Positions 12,259-24,400 of a stretch of 64,000 nucleotides of DNA are shown piece by piece. The position numbers and the translations under genes are program-made. A model generated the notes under the pieces. That model saw only the letters and a list, made by a program, of their open reading frames with translations, was not told the origin of the DNA and ran no database searches. The stretch is taken from assembly GCF_041296385.1 (NCBI RefSeq), contig NC_091017.1, positions 10,534,001 to 10,598,000 on the forward strand, read 5' to 3'. Source of the stretch: Aphelocoma coerulescens (taxonomy: Eukaryota > Chordata > Aves > Passeriformes > Corvidae). The first letter of the stretch is position 1; every line of letters starts with the position of its first letter.

Positions 12259-12929
12259 TTAGTTCTGCCGGACATCTTGCAGCAGCTTGTTAATTTCTGC
12301 CACCAGCTCACTGGCATCCATGAGTTCATGTTTGCCATCGCTGAGGTGGTTGAGCACGTTGTCAAAATCATCTTCTTCGTAATTCTCCGGGATCTCCTCC
12401 ATGGCTGGCAGCCATTTGGACGAAGGCTGCACTCCCGAGTGAGTCCCCAGAGTGGGCCCATTGTTGGCAGGGTTTTGGAAATGTGTGCTGGCTGCCCAGG
12501 CTGCCACCCCTGGTGGATAATTTACAGTCTTGGCTGGCAAATGTCCCTTTCTGCGCTCCAACGAGTTGGAGCGATCCATCTCATTGCACTCCGTGTAGGC
12601 GTCCAACGAGGTAGGCAGCAGGCGCTGGAAGACGCTGCTCATTTCAGAGAGGAGGGAGGAGGTGCAGGTGTCCCCTGATTCCTCCTCACTCTGGCAATCC
12701 TTCCCAAATGTTGAAAAACTCTTCTTCTTCTCACCGGCATCAGCTGCCTGGGCATCCTCCTCGAGGCCCTGATGATGCTGCTGATGCAGGTGCTGCTGGG
12801 GTGACTGGAACTCCTCCCCAGGGATGAACATGTTGCTTCTGTAGTCAGAGGAGGGAGAGGGCAGTGGTGGCATCCAGCACTGGTCAGAGTGGCCCAGGAC
12901 CCTGCACTCCTCCGTGCATAGCCGCATCG
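12259..12929 (-). CDS. PCDH18: PCDH18 exon 4 (coding part)
   Basis: Encodes the end of residue 912 to residue 1134. The acceptor on the minus strand is TCTCTTGCAG before CGATGCGG. It opens with the CM2 motif ([17 protein letters not shown], about 916-932), conserved in delta protocadherins. It continues with a His/Gln-rich stretch (about 953-966), [11 protein letters not shown] (about 979-988), and an acidic region ending [15 protein letters not shown] fits the WIRS pattern (hydrophobic, any, S/T, F, any, any) that recruits the WAVE complex in several delta-2 protocadherins; binding here is inferred. The stop TAA is at 12261-12259. Confidence 0.95.
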
Positions 12930-15900
12930 CTGCAAGAGAGACATGACAGTGAGCATCCCCTCCTGCTGCACACAGCACCTGCACTCACATGGACTCCTGA
13001 CACCAGGACTGAACTTCCCCAGGGATGTTCAAATCTGGTGTTCGGTTTCACCTTCTGTGTGCAGGAAGGTGGCAAATACAAATGGTCTGGGTACCTCCAC
13101 TGCCAAGAACAAGAACAACCAAAGCAGTTAATATAAGACAGTAATGCAATCTCTTACCTAAGGCTGAAGATAAACATGTAAATCCCAGATGGAAAAACAA
13201 GCACTTGTGGCTTGAAGCCATACAAGCCCTTTGTACAGTTCTAGCTCATTAAAAAATATAAAATAAAAGGAAGAAATTTCTACCTCCAAGCACTCGAGTT
13301 TTAGACAAGTCTTCCACGTGCAACTAGTGAGGCAATTCAGAGCAATAAAGTGGGAATAAATGGACAGGGGAAATAAAGAACAAAGAATAATAACATGCAG
13401 AGGGATCTCCTTTTCCATTAAACTCCTTTGTTCTGACGTGTATGTAGAACTCCAGATGATCTACTGCCATATTACCTTTTTAACTAAATCAGTTAAATCT
13501 TAATCCACTATCAGAATACCTTGGGTCTAATTCCCAGTCTGTGTGACTCTGGTGCTTATACTGGATTTAAACTCTCAAGTGTACTTGCAGCTCTGTAGCT
13601 CAGGTTCCTGGCCCATGCTGGCTCAGGCTTTGGCACAAGGAGGGCTCGAACCCACTGGATGGGAATTGAGGTCATTCATGAGGGCTTCTGAAGAGCAGAA
13701 GACAACAGACCTGCTCTCTCAGCTTCTTGGTTTATTGATGTCTCTCAGGTAGAAGCAATAAGATGGGGCAAATGACTGGAACCCTGAGAGTTACACTTAT
13801 CCACACTGGCCCACCAAGGGGCACTGCAAGAGTTTTCTGCAAACATTCTAAGAGGTCTGAGAATGGTTCCTGGAAGCAGAGACATGAGAAGCCCAATTTG
13901 ACAGATCTGCAGACAGGGATGTGCCAGGAGAGACACTAAATTTTCCACTCCAAAGGGAACTGATTGTAGGACACAAAGCCTCGCCTCAGGCTGGGTGTCT
14001 GTGTGCCTGCCAGATCTGCTGGAGAAGATCTGGGTGCTGCTGGGGCCCTAACAGATTTGAGTTACCAACTTCAAAAGACAGCTTTCAGAAATTACAGACT
14101 CTTTACATTATGCATATTTTGACCATAAGAAACTCCTGCCCTAGTCACTTAATGGTTAGATTACCCCACACAGGATAGAGTTTCATGTTCTTTCTCAGTA
14201 TATACTAACAACATAAGAAATGTTTGCAGTCATGCCCTGGAAGTTTTCCTTGCTCCCTCAATACACTTCCCATCTGGCTCTGGATCCACTCTGTTTATCA
14301 AAAAATCTTTTTGTAGTGATGTAAGCAGAATTGAACAGAGTATTTCAATTTAGGATGTACCAGTGATTTATAATAGTGCTTTCGTACTGTCAGCACTATT
14401 TATTTTTGCACTTTACACAGCCTATCATATTGTTTGCTTTCCTAATGGCCTTTCCATTCCTGTGAGCATAAACTTTCTCTGTGTCATGCATGCAACAGTA
14501 TGAATTTCTTCAAGATTACAAGCTCAGACAGCAGCCTGGATATTGCACAATCTATTGCAAAATAACTGCTGATCCAGGAAGTTTCAAACAGACAAAGCAA
14601 ACTAGAATATATCAGTGGCTCAAGTTTTGATACAAGTGACTGAAATGCCTGCAAGTGTTTGTTCCCATGTATGATGTTTTACAGAAAATGCCCAAGAGTT
14701 AGAAGTGTCAAAAGACATCTAAGTGATCCGTGACCAGTTCTCAAGTCATCCCAGAAGGTGAGGATTACACTTCTAAATAAGAAAACTCCTTTAAGACTCC
14801 TTTAAATTAATTTGATACTTTCAGTGGTCTAGCATTTCATTAGCAGCAAAGTTTGTCTCAGCGTCAGTTTTCTAACTTCTGTTCTCAGGAATGGTTTTGG
14901 TTTAAAATAATAAATTCTGATGTCCCTGAACACAAAATCAAAAGATACTCTGAAGTAACTGAATGGTGACACAATCTCTCCTTAAATCAGCTATAAATTT
15001 AAAAATGTCCAGATGCACAGCAGCTTTTTCTTTCTCCTTTTTTTCTTCCCCTCCTCCCTGTCCCATTCCCCCCCTCCCCCCCAAATTTAATGCTTGTTGG
15101 TTAAGATTTAAAAAGAAAAATAAACAAGTCTTTCAAGGACAGTTATTGAACTTTCTGATCATGTAATTTGTGGACTTTTGAGGGACTGGCTCCGTTCCTT
15201 TTTTGTTCCACCTTAAACAGATGAACTGAAAGGGCCTTCCCACAGCATTTTTGCCTGTGTCCAGACTGACAATGCAGAAACCTTTCGAAATGGAGAACAG
15301 GAAACCTTCAGGAAGTTTTCTTTTCCTTTTCTTATACTGAGGTTGTAGATCAATTCAGGTCTCATTTGAGCAGGTTCAACAGACTTATATGAAGGATTAA
15401 GGCCATGCATAGCAGTAAATGGACATCCAGGTAAGATTAAATACCAATCTTGATAGCCCAACCAGGTTCCGTCTGCACTGAGAGGAGTTTCCCTTACTTT
15501 GAATGTAATTAGCCTGGCATTTTTGGAAATCCTATCCTTTGGCTTACTGTTTAGAGAAGGAATTGTAAGAACTGAAAATGGGTCATGGGCATTTCAGCCA
15601 GCTAAGAGGACAACCATTCCTGTCTGCTGGCAGCCCCTAGCTGCCCACTGTAAAGGGATCGCTCTTCCTTCACAGCAGCAGGGCTGGATGCCAGTGCAAA
15701 CACCATTGCACTTGAAGTTCCCCAGGCAACAGAGAGCTCCAGGAGATCCCTCCCTGCCTCCTTGCTAAAGCATAGGAGAGAATGAGACATGTCTCATGCT
15801 AGCTGGCAGAGGAATAAGTAGTAGGAGTTAGGGAGGATGAGGATAAAAATATATTAGGACTCCAGATTTAGGTTAAAGATTCTGAAAACAGAGTAACCCT

Positions 15901-18900
15901 TCAAGGCCTCCAGTTTTGAGCACATTTGAGGAGGTAGGTAAATAGCTGGGTATGTGATACAAGACCTAAACTGGAGCAAAATATGCACAGAAAATTTTAA
16001 AGTTAAAATGTATAAGAAAAACAATTTGAACTTTTGGCATTCTGTCTTGCCTAGTGTAAAAGACCTGGTTAATACATGGGGGTCACTTTAGGAGGGCCAT
16101 GTGCTGCACCACCCCCCAAAGCAAAGGGTCTCCACATATAAAATTACTTTACTAAACTTGTTAAATTTATAAACTTGGTTCAGTGAATCCTACTGAAATT
16201 ATCTGGCCCTCTGGTTATACAGAGAAAACCTAGTATGATCTCAAGTAAGAGCAAGATCTAGGGTACAACCAGAGGCTGTATAATTATTAAAGTAATCACA
16301 GAATTCTTCTATCTATACTAAGCATGAATTCCCATGACCTTTTATTTAACTTTTATTTGGGCATAAATTTAAAAGCAATACCTCATACACATGAATATGT
16401 ATATCTGTGTTTATCCGACTGCCACTCACCCTTTTCTAATTTATTTTCTTTTCTGCCCTCTGCCCCTGAACTGTACCTCTTAAGCTCTTTCTTCCAGAAA
16501 TTAGGGTTGCAAGATTTAAAATCTGGGACATATTTAGATCCTTCCCTTGCCACTCAAGTTCATTTTTCAGTGGGAAGAACACTTTTCTTTCTTCTCCATC
16601 CATATTTCCAGTCCACTTTCACCCTCAATTTCTAAATGGTAAAAGTTTGTATCATATGGATCAAATCCACTGTGGAAAACTTATCTCCCAAATTATAGTT
16701 CACTGTATTTTTAACAAACCACAACTGCCTGGCTTTGCAAAAACATCCACCCAGTCACTAAAAGTCTAAGAACTTGGAGCAGATCATACTTTTAGGAGGA
16801 ATCTGGAGCCAGCTCAAGATGTGAGTAACAAAAAAAGTAGGCATTGCTCTGGGTAGATTTGGAATTTTATCTGAAGTTTCACTGTCAAGGCTTCAACTCA
16901 GTATTTATCAAGAAGCAGAGTAAAAAAAGGAAGAAAACACAGGACTTGAAAGCTAAAGAATTTTTGCTTTCTCAGTAGTAGTTTTATCAAAGTGACAGCC
17001 AGGCAGTACTGTAAATAAACTGCTCAGCTGCCATTGTGCTCTTACCTGCAGGAATTCTCCCATCTGCAAGGAAAAGGTCACTGAATCCTTCCCCAAGAAG
17101 TCTGTCAATTGGAGACTCTCTCCCCAAATCATAATCACTGTCTCCAGCTTCACTATCACCCCGCCCACTGTCTTTCAAGCTGAATTTATCCATATCTTGC
17201 AGGGCATATCTGTAAAGAGAATTGTGGAGAACTATATTATATCAAGTATGTTATAGTCCACTTTTTGTTTAAAAATACATGTCTGTATTTTCTGATCTGT
17301 GTACATTCATATGTAGCAGAACAGTCTGGATTCTTACCTATAGCTTCTGGAATACTTGTTGCCTCGAAAACTTGGCCTTGGTTGATATTGGCCCTGGTGA
17401 AGCATGGAGAGAAGCTGAGAAACCTGCTAAAGAAAAGGTGAAAAGACTGATTCCTTGAAATAAAAGCTCAAGCTCCTAGCTTTAAAACCACTAATGTGCT
17501 TCTCAGGTTTGTTTGTGGTTTATTTTTTCTCCTTTAGGATTTAATTAAATCAAATTCCTGCACATATATAATGCAGTACAACAGATTATTTGGTAGTGTA
17601 GTGTCTGACATGGGAAACATCTGAAGACTCTGTACAATGAAGAAGTTCACTGCTGTTCATTAGCTTCTTAACTCATAATAATTAATTCCTTAACAAGTAA
17701 AACAAGCACTTAAACAGAGGTAGAGTTTTGTTTTGGTTTAATATATTAGAATCAAGCCTTTATCATTCTAGGATCCTTATTCAAAACAAAATGGCTTTGC
17801 TTTACATGTAAAGAATTACCAGGACGCAGATATTATTTATTTAAGCCATGACCCAGAATTTCCAGTAAAAACTTTGGGAGTTTGAGACACAGTGATCATA
17901 TTTTACAACAGCTGTACTCAAACTGTGTCAGAACCTTTTAGTTCTTCACCTCCATTAATAAAAGAGTTTCCTGGATTGTTCTTGAATATAAATACTCAGG
18001 CACTCTTCTCAGATGGAGCTGTACAGAGGGAGAGGGAAGGCAAGGAAGAAAGAGTGAACAGTTAACCAGTGCAGAGCACTATGTTCCACTCCATTGTTTT
18101 GACTTTACAGAGAAGAACCAAGGAATAATGCAATTAACAATAGATTTAACCCTGCTCCCCAGGGTAATGGACTCTGTTGATATTGGACTAAAACTGAAAA
18201 GCTATGACATTGAAGAGAAATCCACAACATATTCCCATGAAGCATAGACCTGACTGTCTCTTGCTCTCACAGATTGCATGCAGGGGTATGTGTATGCTCC
18301 CAAATGACTGCCTGCATAAATGGATGTGCAAAAACAAGGTCTGGACCTTACCTCAACAGCCGGTGTAGCATGGGTGAGCTCGAGGGAGAAATTTTCGGGC
18401 ACGTGATTCGAGGAGATGGTCACCAGGCTGTTCAGTGATTGGTGGCTGTGGTGGCTCTGCCGGCTGCTCATTTGACCCCTCTCCAGGGCTGGGGACGATG
18501 ACGGCGAAGCTCTGTGGTGAGATCTGATGGGTAGAGTGCCATTAACCGTTGGCACCAGTGTTATGTCCCCTTTGTGGATCTGCCTGGAGGGACGTTTTGG
18601 ATGGTGCTGGTAGGTTGATTCAGCCACACGACAGTTGTAAGACCTGGTGTCCTTTTTCTCTCGATTGCACCTCGTAGCAAAGATAACCATAATAACCAAC
18701 AACACAGCACATATTGATCCTAAGGATATAATCGTTATCATGGAGATGTCCAGGGAGGGTTGGCTTACCAAAGTTGCTTCGGTGCTTGAAAATGAATAAA
18801 CATGCTCCAAAATGGTACATTTCAGAAGAGCTTTAGTACTAAGCTGAGGGCTGCCTTTATCCTGGACTATCACTAAAACCTCCCATTGTTTTACTGGAAC

Positions 18901-20835
18901 TGATTCAACACTCACATTGATAGAGATGTCACAAGTTTGGGGATCCATCACAAAGATGCTGTTTTCCTTGTCAGCTGCTATGGAGCAGCTGAGTTCAGAG
19001 TTCATACCAGAGTCTCTGTCTGTAGCCCTTATCCTGGTGACAAGAAAGCCAATTTCAGCATCTTTAGGGATTGAGATTTCTGCTGTGCTGTTGTGCAGCG
19101 CTGGCCCCACGATGACAGGAGCATTATCATTTTCATCAATGATGGTGAGTACAACCGTGGTGTTGCTAACAAGCTGCTGGCTCCCTCCATCCCTAGCTTG
19201 GACCACGAAGGCAATTTGATTTACTTCTTCATGATCAAAGGTCCGCAGGGCATAGATCGCCCCATTAGAGGGATCAATGGTCACATAGGTGGTTATAGAA
19301 CTTCCCAAAACAGAGTTCTCCAAAATAGTGTATGTCACCTGCCCATTGTCGCCTAGATCTGGGTCTGTGGCTGTGACTGATGTGATGTATGCTCCGGGAG
19401 AGTTATTTTCCAAGATAACAACTTCGTATCTGTTTGTTTGGAAGCGGGGTGGGTTGTCATTTTCATCACTGATTTGGACAGTAAAGTGTTTCACTGTGGA
19501 GAGACTTGGCATTCCCTTGTCCTCTGCTATTACAGTCAAACTGTATTCAGATCTCTTTTCCCTATCTAGAGTGGCATTAGTCAAGATTAAATAGTTATTT
19601 TCATAAGTCTTTTGAAGTTTAAAGTGGCCATGCCCGTGGAGCTTACAAACGATCTCTCCATTCACACCAGAGTCCTTGTCTTGCACTCTGACCAGGGCAA
19701 CAAAGGTGTCCAGGGGTGACCCTTCAGAAATGTAAGCTACCTCTTCTCTCTCTGTGGACATCAGATTTAAGTTAATTTCTGGCTTGTTGTCATTCACATC
19801 CACAACCTTAATTATAATTTTGCAGTGAGCTGGAATAGAATTTGGCCCCATATCCTGAGCTTGAGCATCAATTTCATAAGATTTGGTTACTTCATAGTCC
19901 ACTTGCTTCAGCAGGGTCAGGTGACCTTTTTCTGGGTCTATCCTAAAAGTTTCTATAATTTTGGCAGACACATGACTGCTAAAGGAGTACATGACCTTCC
20001 CATTGGCGCCCTCATCTGGATCAGTAGCATTGAGGTCTATGAGCAAAGTCCCAATGGGAGAGTTTTCCAAGAGCTGGATAATATACGACTGCTGCTCAAA
20101 CACAGGGCTGTTGTCATTGGAATCAGAAATGCTGATTTTCAGTAGGGATGACCCAGATCTCTGAGGCACTCCTTTGTCAGAGGCAGTGAGTTGGAGTTCA
20201 TAACTCGACTTCAACTCACGGTCCAGCTCTCTAACCACGATCAGGTCTGCATACTTAGCACCATCAGTCCTGGTTCTCACATCAATGCTAAAAAAATCAT
20301 TTGCAGAAAGGGAATAAGTGTGAAGGGAGTTGTCTCCCACATCTGGATCAAAAGCACTGTCCAAAGGAATCCGAGTTCCTACAGCTGCACTCTCTGATAT
20401 CTCAATAGGGATAAGAGCTCTGGAAAACTGCGGAGAGTTGTCATTAATATCCAGCACTTCAACTTCAACATGGAAAAGCTGCAGATGTTCAGTGGGCAGA
20501 GTGATCACATCAAACTCTATGGAGCAGTTTAAGTTTTTCTGGCATAGTTGTTCCCGATCAATTTTAGCTCCTATGCTGATTTCTCCATTATCCTCACGGA
20601 CTACAAGCAAGGGAGAATTTCCCCTCTGCATGGCTCGAAACCGAACTGAGGAAGGGTTAGGCATTTTTAATAAAACATCAGCAACATCCTCCGATAGTCT
20701 TGCAATTACTGATCCAACCTTCTGCTCCTCATAAATCCTGTATTTCAAATTCTTGCCCAGCACAGCATTATTGCAAGATATTATGATCAGTGCAAAAATG
20801 AATAGAAAGTGCATTTTACCGCCGATTTGACACAT
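12259..20835 (-). CDS. PCDH18: Protocadherin-18, complete four-exon gene
   Basis: Delta-2 protocadherin: a type I membrane, calcium-dependent homophilic adhesion molecule used in developing nervous and other tissues. Joining 20835-18352, 17423-17338, 17209-17046 and 12929-12259 gives 3405 nt, or 1134 residues plus TAA, essentially the usual PCDH18 length. Residues 1-27 hold the signal peptide. EC1-EC6 span about 28-680, with linkers DINDN 129, DSNDN 238, DVNDN 346, DENDN 457 and DENDN 567. The membrane span is about 699-720. The tail has CM1 (about 870-884), CM2 (about 916-932) and a WIRS-like FSTFGK at about 983. Intron phases are 0, 2 and 1, and all introns are GT-AG. The start is the ATG at 20835; the open frame extends upstream only through a TTG. 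There are no frameshifts or stops. Identity is certain from near-full-length resemblance to vertebrate PCDH18. The mouse protein is reported to bind Disabled-1. Confidence 0.97.
14331..14460 (-). mobile_element. Ancient CR1-clade LINE relic in intron 3
   Basis: Read on the minus strand, the segment resembles the LINE reverse-transcriptase 3' region around the 'KSLVRPHLEYC' and 'AAVKKANRMLG' blocks. On the plus strand these appear as ATTTCAATTTAGG, ACCAGTGATTTATA and TTGTTTGCTTTCCTAATG. It is heavily decayed and the boundaries are approximate. Confidence 0.45.
15025..15082. repeat. Polypyrimidine tract
   Basis: About 58 bases of almost pure C/T on the plus strand within intron 3, including C7 and T7 runs. 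On the transcribed (minus) strand it is purine-rich, so it is not a splice-acceptor tract for PCDH18. Confidence 0.8.
17046..17209 (-). CDS. PCDH18: PCDH18 exon 3
   Basis: 164 nt, acceptor TTTACAG and donor GTAAGA. It completes residue 857 and encodes through the first base of residue 912. It includes the CM1 motif of delta protocadherins, [15 protein letters not shown] (about 870-884), followed by [15 protein letters not shown] and DGRIPA. Confidence 0.96.
17338..17423 (-). CDS. PCDH18: PCDH18 exon 2
   Basis: 86 nt, acceptor TTTAGCAG and donor GTAAGA. It encodes [20 protein letters not shown] and continues to the AG of a split arginine codon (residue 857). Intron 2 (17210-17337) is only 128 bp, intron 1 (17424-18351) 928 bp. 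Confidence 0.96.
17836..17841 (-). terminator. Possible intronic poly(A) signal AATAAA in intron 1
   Basis: TTTATT on the plus strand within intron 1, about 360 nt after the stop codon met by read-through of exon 1. It could serve an intron-retaining short transcript; there is no direct evidence of use. Confidence 0.25.
18352..20835 (-). CDS. PCDH18: PCDH18 exon 1 (coding part): ectodomain, TM and proximal tail
   Basis: 2484 nt encode residues 1-828 in one uninterrupted exon, the layout typical of non-clustered delta protocadherins. The exon ends ACTCCGGCTGTTGAG-like (residues TPAVE) before donor GTAAGG. The start is the ATG at 20835 (MCQIGGK). A second in-frame ATG at residue 8 (MHFLFIFA) has A at -3, whereas the first has C at -3 and T at +4, so initiation at residue 8 is possible and still leaves a complete 20-residue signal peptide. 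Several N-glycosylation sequons lie in EC3-EC6. Confidence 0.96.
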
Positions 20836-20851
20836 TTGTAAGTTTTTGCAA

Positions 20852-20902
20852 TTAAAAAGCAATTATTTTGCCTTCCTTCGGTACCTTAAACCCAGAGCAC
20901 AT
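20852..20902 (-). promoter_or_regulatory. Short uORF upstream of PCDH18 start
   Basis: An ATG at 20902-20900 opens a 16-codon frame that closes with TAA at 20854-20852, leaving 16 nt before the main ATG. If the transcript starts near the TATA-like box at 20981-20988 this uORF is included and may dampen translation. Confidence 0.5.
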
Positions 20903-20980
20903 CAGAACCTTTCCAACTTGAAAACGCCTTTTCTAGCAAGCCAAGTATTAATAACTTACAGATCAGAAAACTTTTTGCTA

Positions 20981-20988
20981 TTTTTATA
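20981..20988 (-). promoter_or_regulatory. PCDH18: TATA-like box of PCDH18
   Basis: The minus strand reads GTGTGTATAAAAATAGC. TATAAAAA places a predicted transcription start near 20955-20960, giving a 5' UTR of about 120 nt. Dispersed initiation further upstream in the CpG island is equally possible. Confidence 0.4.
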
Positions 20989-20994
20989 CACACC

Positions 20995-21440
20995 GTGCCG
21001 GGACATCCAGATACAATCTGTAAGCAATCCACGCTTTCTCATTTGACTCAGCGCTCCTCTTCCAGGTTGAGATGTTCCGGGGCAGCGTGCTACTCTCCCG
21101 CCGTTAGCATCCAGGGACCGCCGGGAGCTGGCGGGATGGAGCTGGAGCCCGTCGTCCCCTCCCTCTCCGCACTCGCCGCCGGACTGAACGCCCTCCCTCG
21201 CTGGCTCCAGCCTAAAATCCTCCGCAATTTCACACCACGTCCCCAGACAAAGCTTCTGCCCGGCCTGTGCTGAGCCCAGTGCAGCCAATCAGCCGGGGAG
21301 GGGAGGGGATGGGAGGGGGCCCGCAGCACGGCGCGCCGGGGCGGGGGGACCGGGAGCGCGGGCGGGACCGGGGGCAAGCGGGGCGGCCTCTCGGCCAGCA
21401 CCCGCTCTCCGCCAAGGATGGGGGTTGGGGGGCACAAATG
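20995..21440 (-). promoter_or_regulatory. PCDH18: CpG-island promoter region of PCDH18
   Basis: A sharp rise in G+C and CpG directly upstream of the gene, in contrast to the AT-rich flanks. It contains an inverted CCAAT box (CCAATCA on the plus strand, 21285-21291) and several GGGCGG/GGGGCGGGG Sp1-type boxes (21335-21390). Open frames here on both strands are by-products of composition. Confidence 0.75.
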
Positions 21441-24400
21441 ACTAGTGGAGAACTTTAAGTCAACGTCTCTCCTCCCTACCCTCCGAATTTTCATGGCAGT
21501 TTCAAGAGGGGTTTTGTGATTTTAATTCCTCCCCTTCCTGCCACGAGAAATGCGATCGCGCTCCTTATTTACATACTTTTAGGTTCCCGCTTGTTTAACT
21601 CGCTGGGAGCTTTTAAGTGGGTTTGCTTAGTAAAAGAGCTGGGGGTGACGTCTTGCTATCCGTGCCGCAAGAGCGTCTTCTTGCTGCTTGTTTACCTATA
21701 ACCTGCATGTTCCCAATATATGTGCTCCTGTCCGGAGCACAGCGAGAGCACCTCCACTCCACGAAACCTGTCCTCCTTCTGCCCAAGTTAGGAACATTTT
21801 GCACTCTCCGGTCCTTCCTCGGCTACATCTTGCAGCATCTCTGCCCTCAGCGCAGCTGCCTCTGCCTGAGCCCCATTCCTCTGTGTGTTCGTGTGTGCAA
21901 TTGTCTCTGAGCTTTTTTATTTGCTGTTCCAGTGCTACTTCAAATGATGTTTTTCATCCTATTTGAAACAGCACTTCATGCTCCACCGTGACAGTCTGTG
22001 CTAAGCACACGTTCGACATGCCAAGTGTTTTAAAGGAAAGGAAGCCACAAGACAGACTGTTTAGAAAATGACAAATTCCTCCCCTCTCTGATGTTGCAGA
22101 AAACTATTTACACTCCCCCACATTTGCACACAAAAATACAATCTTATGTCTGAGTCGAGCATGTATTTTGTGCACACCAGAAATGTTACAGATCCGTGCA
22201 TAAGCTTCAGGCTGCATTCAGGACATGGAAGCTGATGCATGCTTCTCATTTCAAATTATCTATTTACGTGACTTCTACTTCCTTTTTACACATGCTTTTA
22301 TCATTTTATTCACAGGCTTGCTGTGTTTCTCTTTGTTTTTCTGCTATCTTTGTCCATTTTTTTATTAGCATTGTCCATAAGGATAGATCACTCTTTCATT
22401 GCTCTTCTCCCTCTCTTATGTTCCCCCCACAGAATATCCAAAAATGTAAAGAGCAAATCTCTTATTCGCCCAATTTACTTACTCTCAGCTGAGCTCAGCC
22501 AAAGTCACTAAGAAGGTTTTTGCTGAAAAAGAAAGCAGAGGAGGCTCAGTGTGAACTCTCCTTCTTTTTAAGCATTCAAAAGAATTTTATAAGCCATTGT
22601 CTCTTCTTTTTTTCTTCCACAAACTAGCACCGTGTGGCAAATTGTGCAGAATAGAAATGTCCATAATGAATGTATTTAGTACTGGGTCACGCTGATGAAC
22701 ATTCTGCCCCCATGAATAATACTGTTTTACAAGTTTGCAGCCCTTTCAAATTGCTGATCCCCAAACCCTATAGGCAAACTAGAAAAGCTAACACAAGCAA
22801 CTGGGACTTTAGAAACCCATAGCCATCTGGCCTAAATCTCTAACAATCCAAGCCAATAATTATATCAATTCAGGCTTTAGTGAACCCCTTTGCAAACACC
22901 AAAAGAGCAAAGAAAGGAATTAGTGACCATTCTAGGTTCTGGTGGAGAGAATTCAAAGATAGCATAATTCCATTAGTTCATGGACAGCTTTTTTTGCAGG
23001 TCTGATAAATCTTCCTAAAACATTTTTCCAAAGCACAAGTGTAAACTCTTTTCTGACGATAACTGGGGAAAGAGGTTCAATTAAATGCTGTTCTTAGTGT
23101 CAATAAAAAGTATTTTGTTGATAAAAAAAGTCACCAACCCTTTACATGATGAGTACAGGAGATGAATAATTCATAGTAAAAAGAATTCCACTGCTTTAAA
23201 ACTATTATGTATACTTTTAAATGATTACATGTTCTTCCAAGGAACTGTTTAGTACGCTTATATATGCAGAACTTGCTTTATGCAATTTTTATCACTTTCC
23301 AAATAGTAATTCTGCTTTGTCACATCACTTTTTCTCAGAGGCACACTCTATATTAATAGAGAGCAGGATACCTACAGACAGGAATTACAGCACCTCTTTT
23401 CTTTTTTTCCCTTTTTGAATTTATTTTTCATTTTACAACTTTACCAGTCATATTATATGTTGTATTATCACTTAAGTTCACAATGTCTTGCAACTGACAA
23501 CTTGCACTTAAAATGATGATAAAATGTCAATGCACAATAGTCCTTACCTGAATTCTGAACTAAAGTAAGGAAAAAAATTCAATTTTCTTTTTTTATTTTT
23601 TCATTTGACAAGCTAGAAGTGAGGAGGAACACACCTTGAGATTGTTTGCTTAGATGGAGCAATATTTAAGCATATAGCCCTTCTAAAAGTGATGCTTCTC
23701 TAGGGTGCTTAGGAGCAATCACAGCACTCCCAAGGCCGGTATCTCCAACATCCAGCAAAAGAGTTTTGTCTGAAAGTCTCTTAAACTCCAGTCCACCTTT
23801 GACATGACAGACTTCCCTCACAAAGGAAAGGCAGAGTCCCCACATGCAGGCAGCAGATGCTTCTTAGTGAGTGTGGTATTGTGAGTGCAGTTAGGCACAT
23901 GAGCGGAGTGCTGCTGGCCTCCTGGAGACTAATCTCGGTTATTTCCACCTAAGACAGACCTACTCACCACAAAGTTCTTCCCAAAACTTGCACTCCAATT
24001 CTTCACTGATGTACCTAAGAAAAACAAACTCACTCTGAATTGCACTTTCATTTTCCTACAGTACTGCTTCAGAAACCACAGCTGCACAACAGATTAATTA
24101 TTTTTCACTTAGCTGAAAGGAGGTTTATTTCTGGGATTGATACACTTTAAAGTCTGTCTTGTTACTCAGAGGAGTTTTACTGAGCTCTCAAGCCTATATT
24201 TTCTTCTAAAAGTTTGTGACCCACTAGATGCACAATACATATGCAAAAATTAGGTGAAAAAGAATTTTACTTTGAAGAACTATTTTGATAAATAGTCCCT
24301 CAGCAAGGGAGAGAGAAAAAAAAAAATTCTTAACAATGAGAGAAGCACCATAAAATTAGCACTGTGCCATTTAGTTCTTTCCCCTCCTCAAGACACATAC

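Larger units (their letters stand above)
12930..17045 (-). other. PCDH18: PCDH18 intron 3 (4116 bp)
   Basis: Bounded by donor GTAAGA (just below 17046) and acceptor TTGCAG. It holds an old LINE relic (about 14331-14460) and a pyrimidine-rich run (15025-15082). No alternative exon is evident. Confidence 0.9.

Noticed and set aside
13596..13653. tRNA-like A box (TAGCTCAGG) and B box (GGCTCGAACCC) with normal spacing
   Set aside because: The D, anticodon and T stems do not pair and there is no acceptor stem, no Pol III terminator in place and no SINE tail. Chance or a very decayed tRNA-derived sequence.
18917..20734. Several plus-strand open frames opposite PCDH18 exon 1
   Set aside because: Antisense shadows of the cadherin-repeat coding sequence.
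20836..20862. Nine-codon N-terminal extension of the PCDH18 frame
   Set aside because: It begins with TTG, not ATG; the ATG at 20835 matches the usual PCDH18 start context (a short stretch before a Lys-Met-His-Phe signal peptide).
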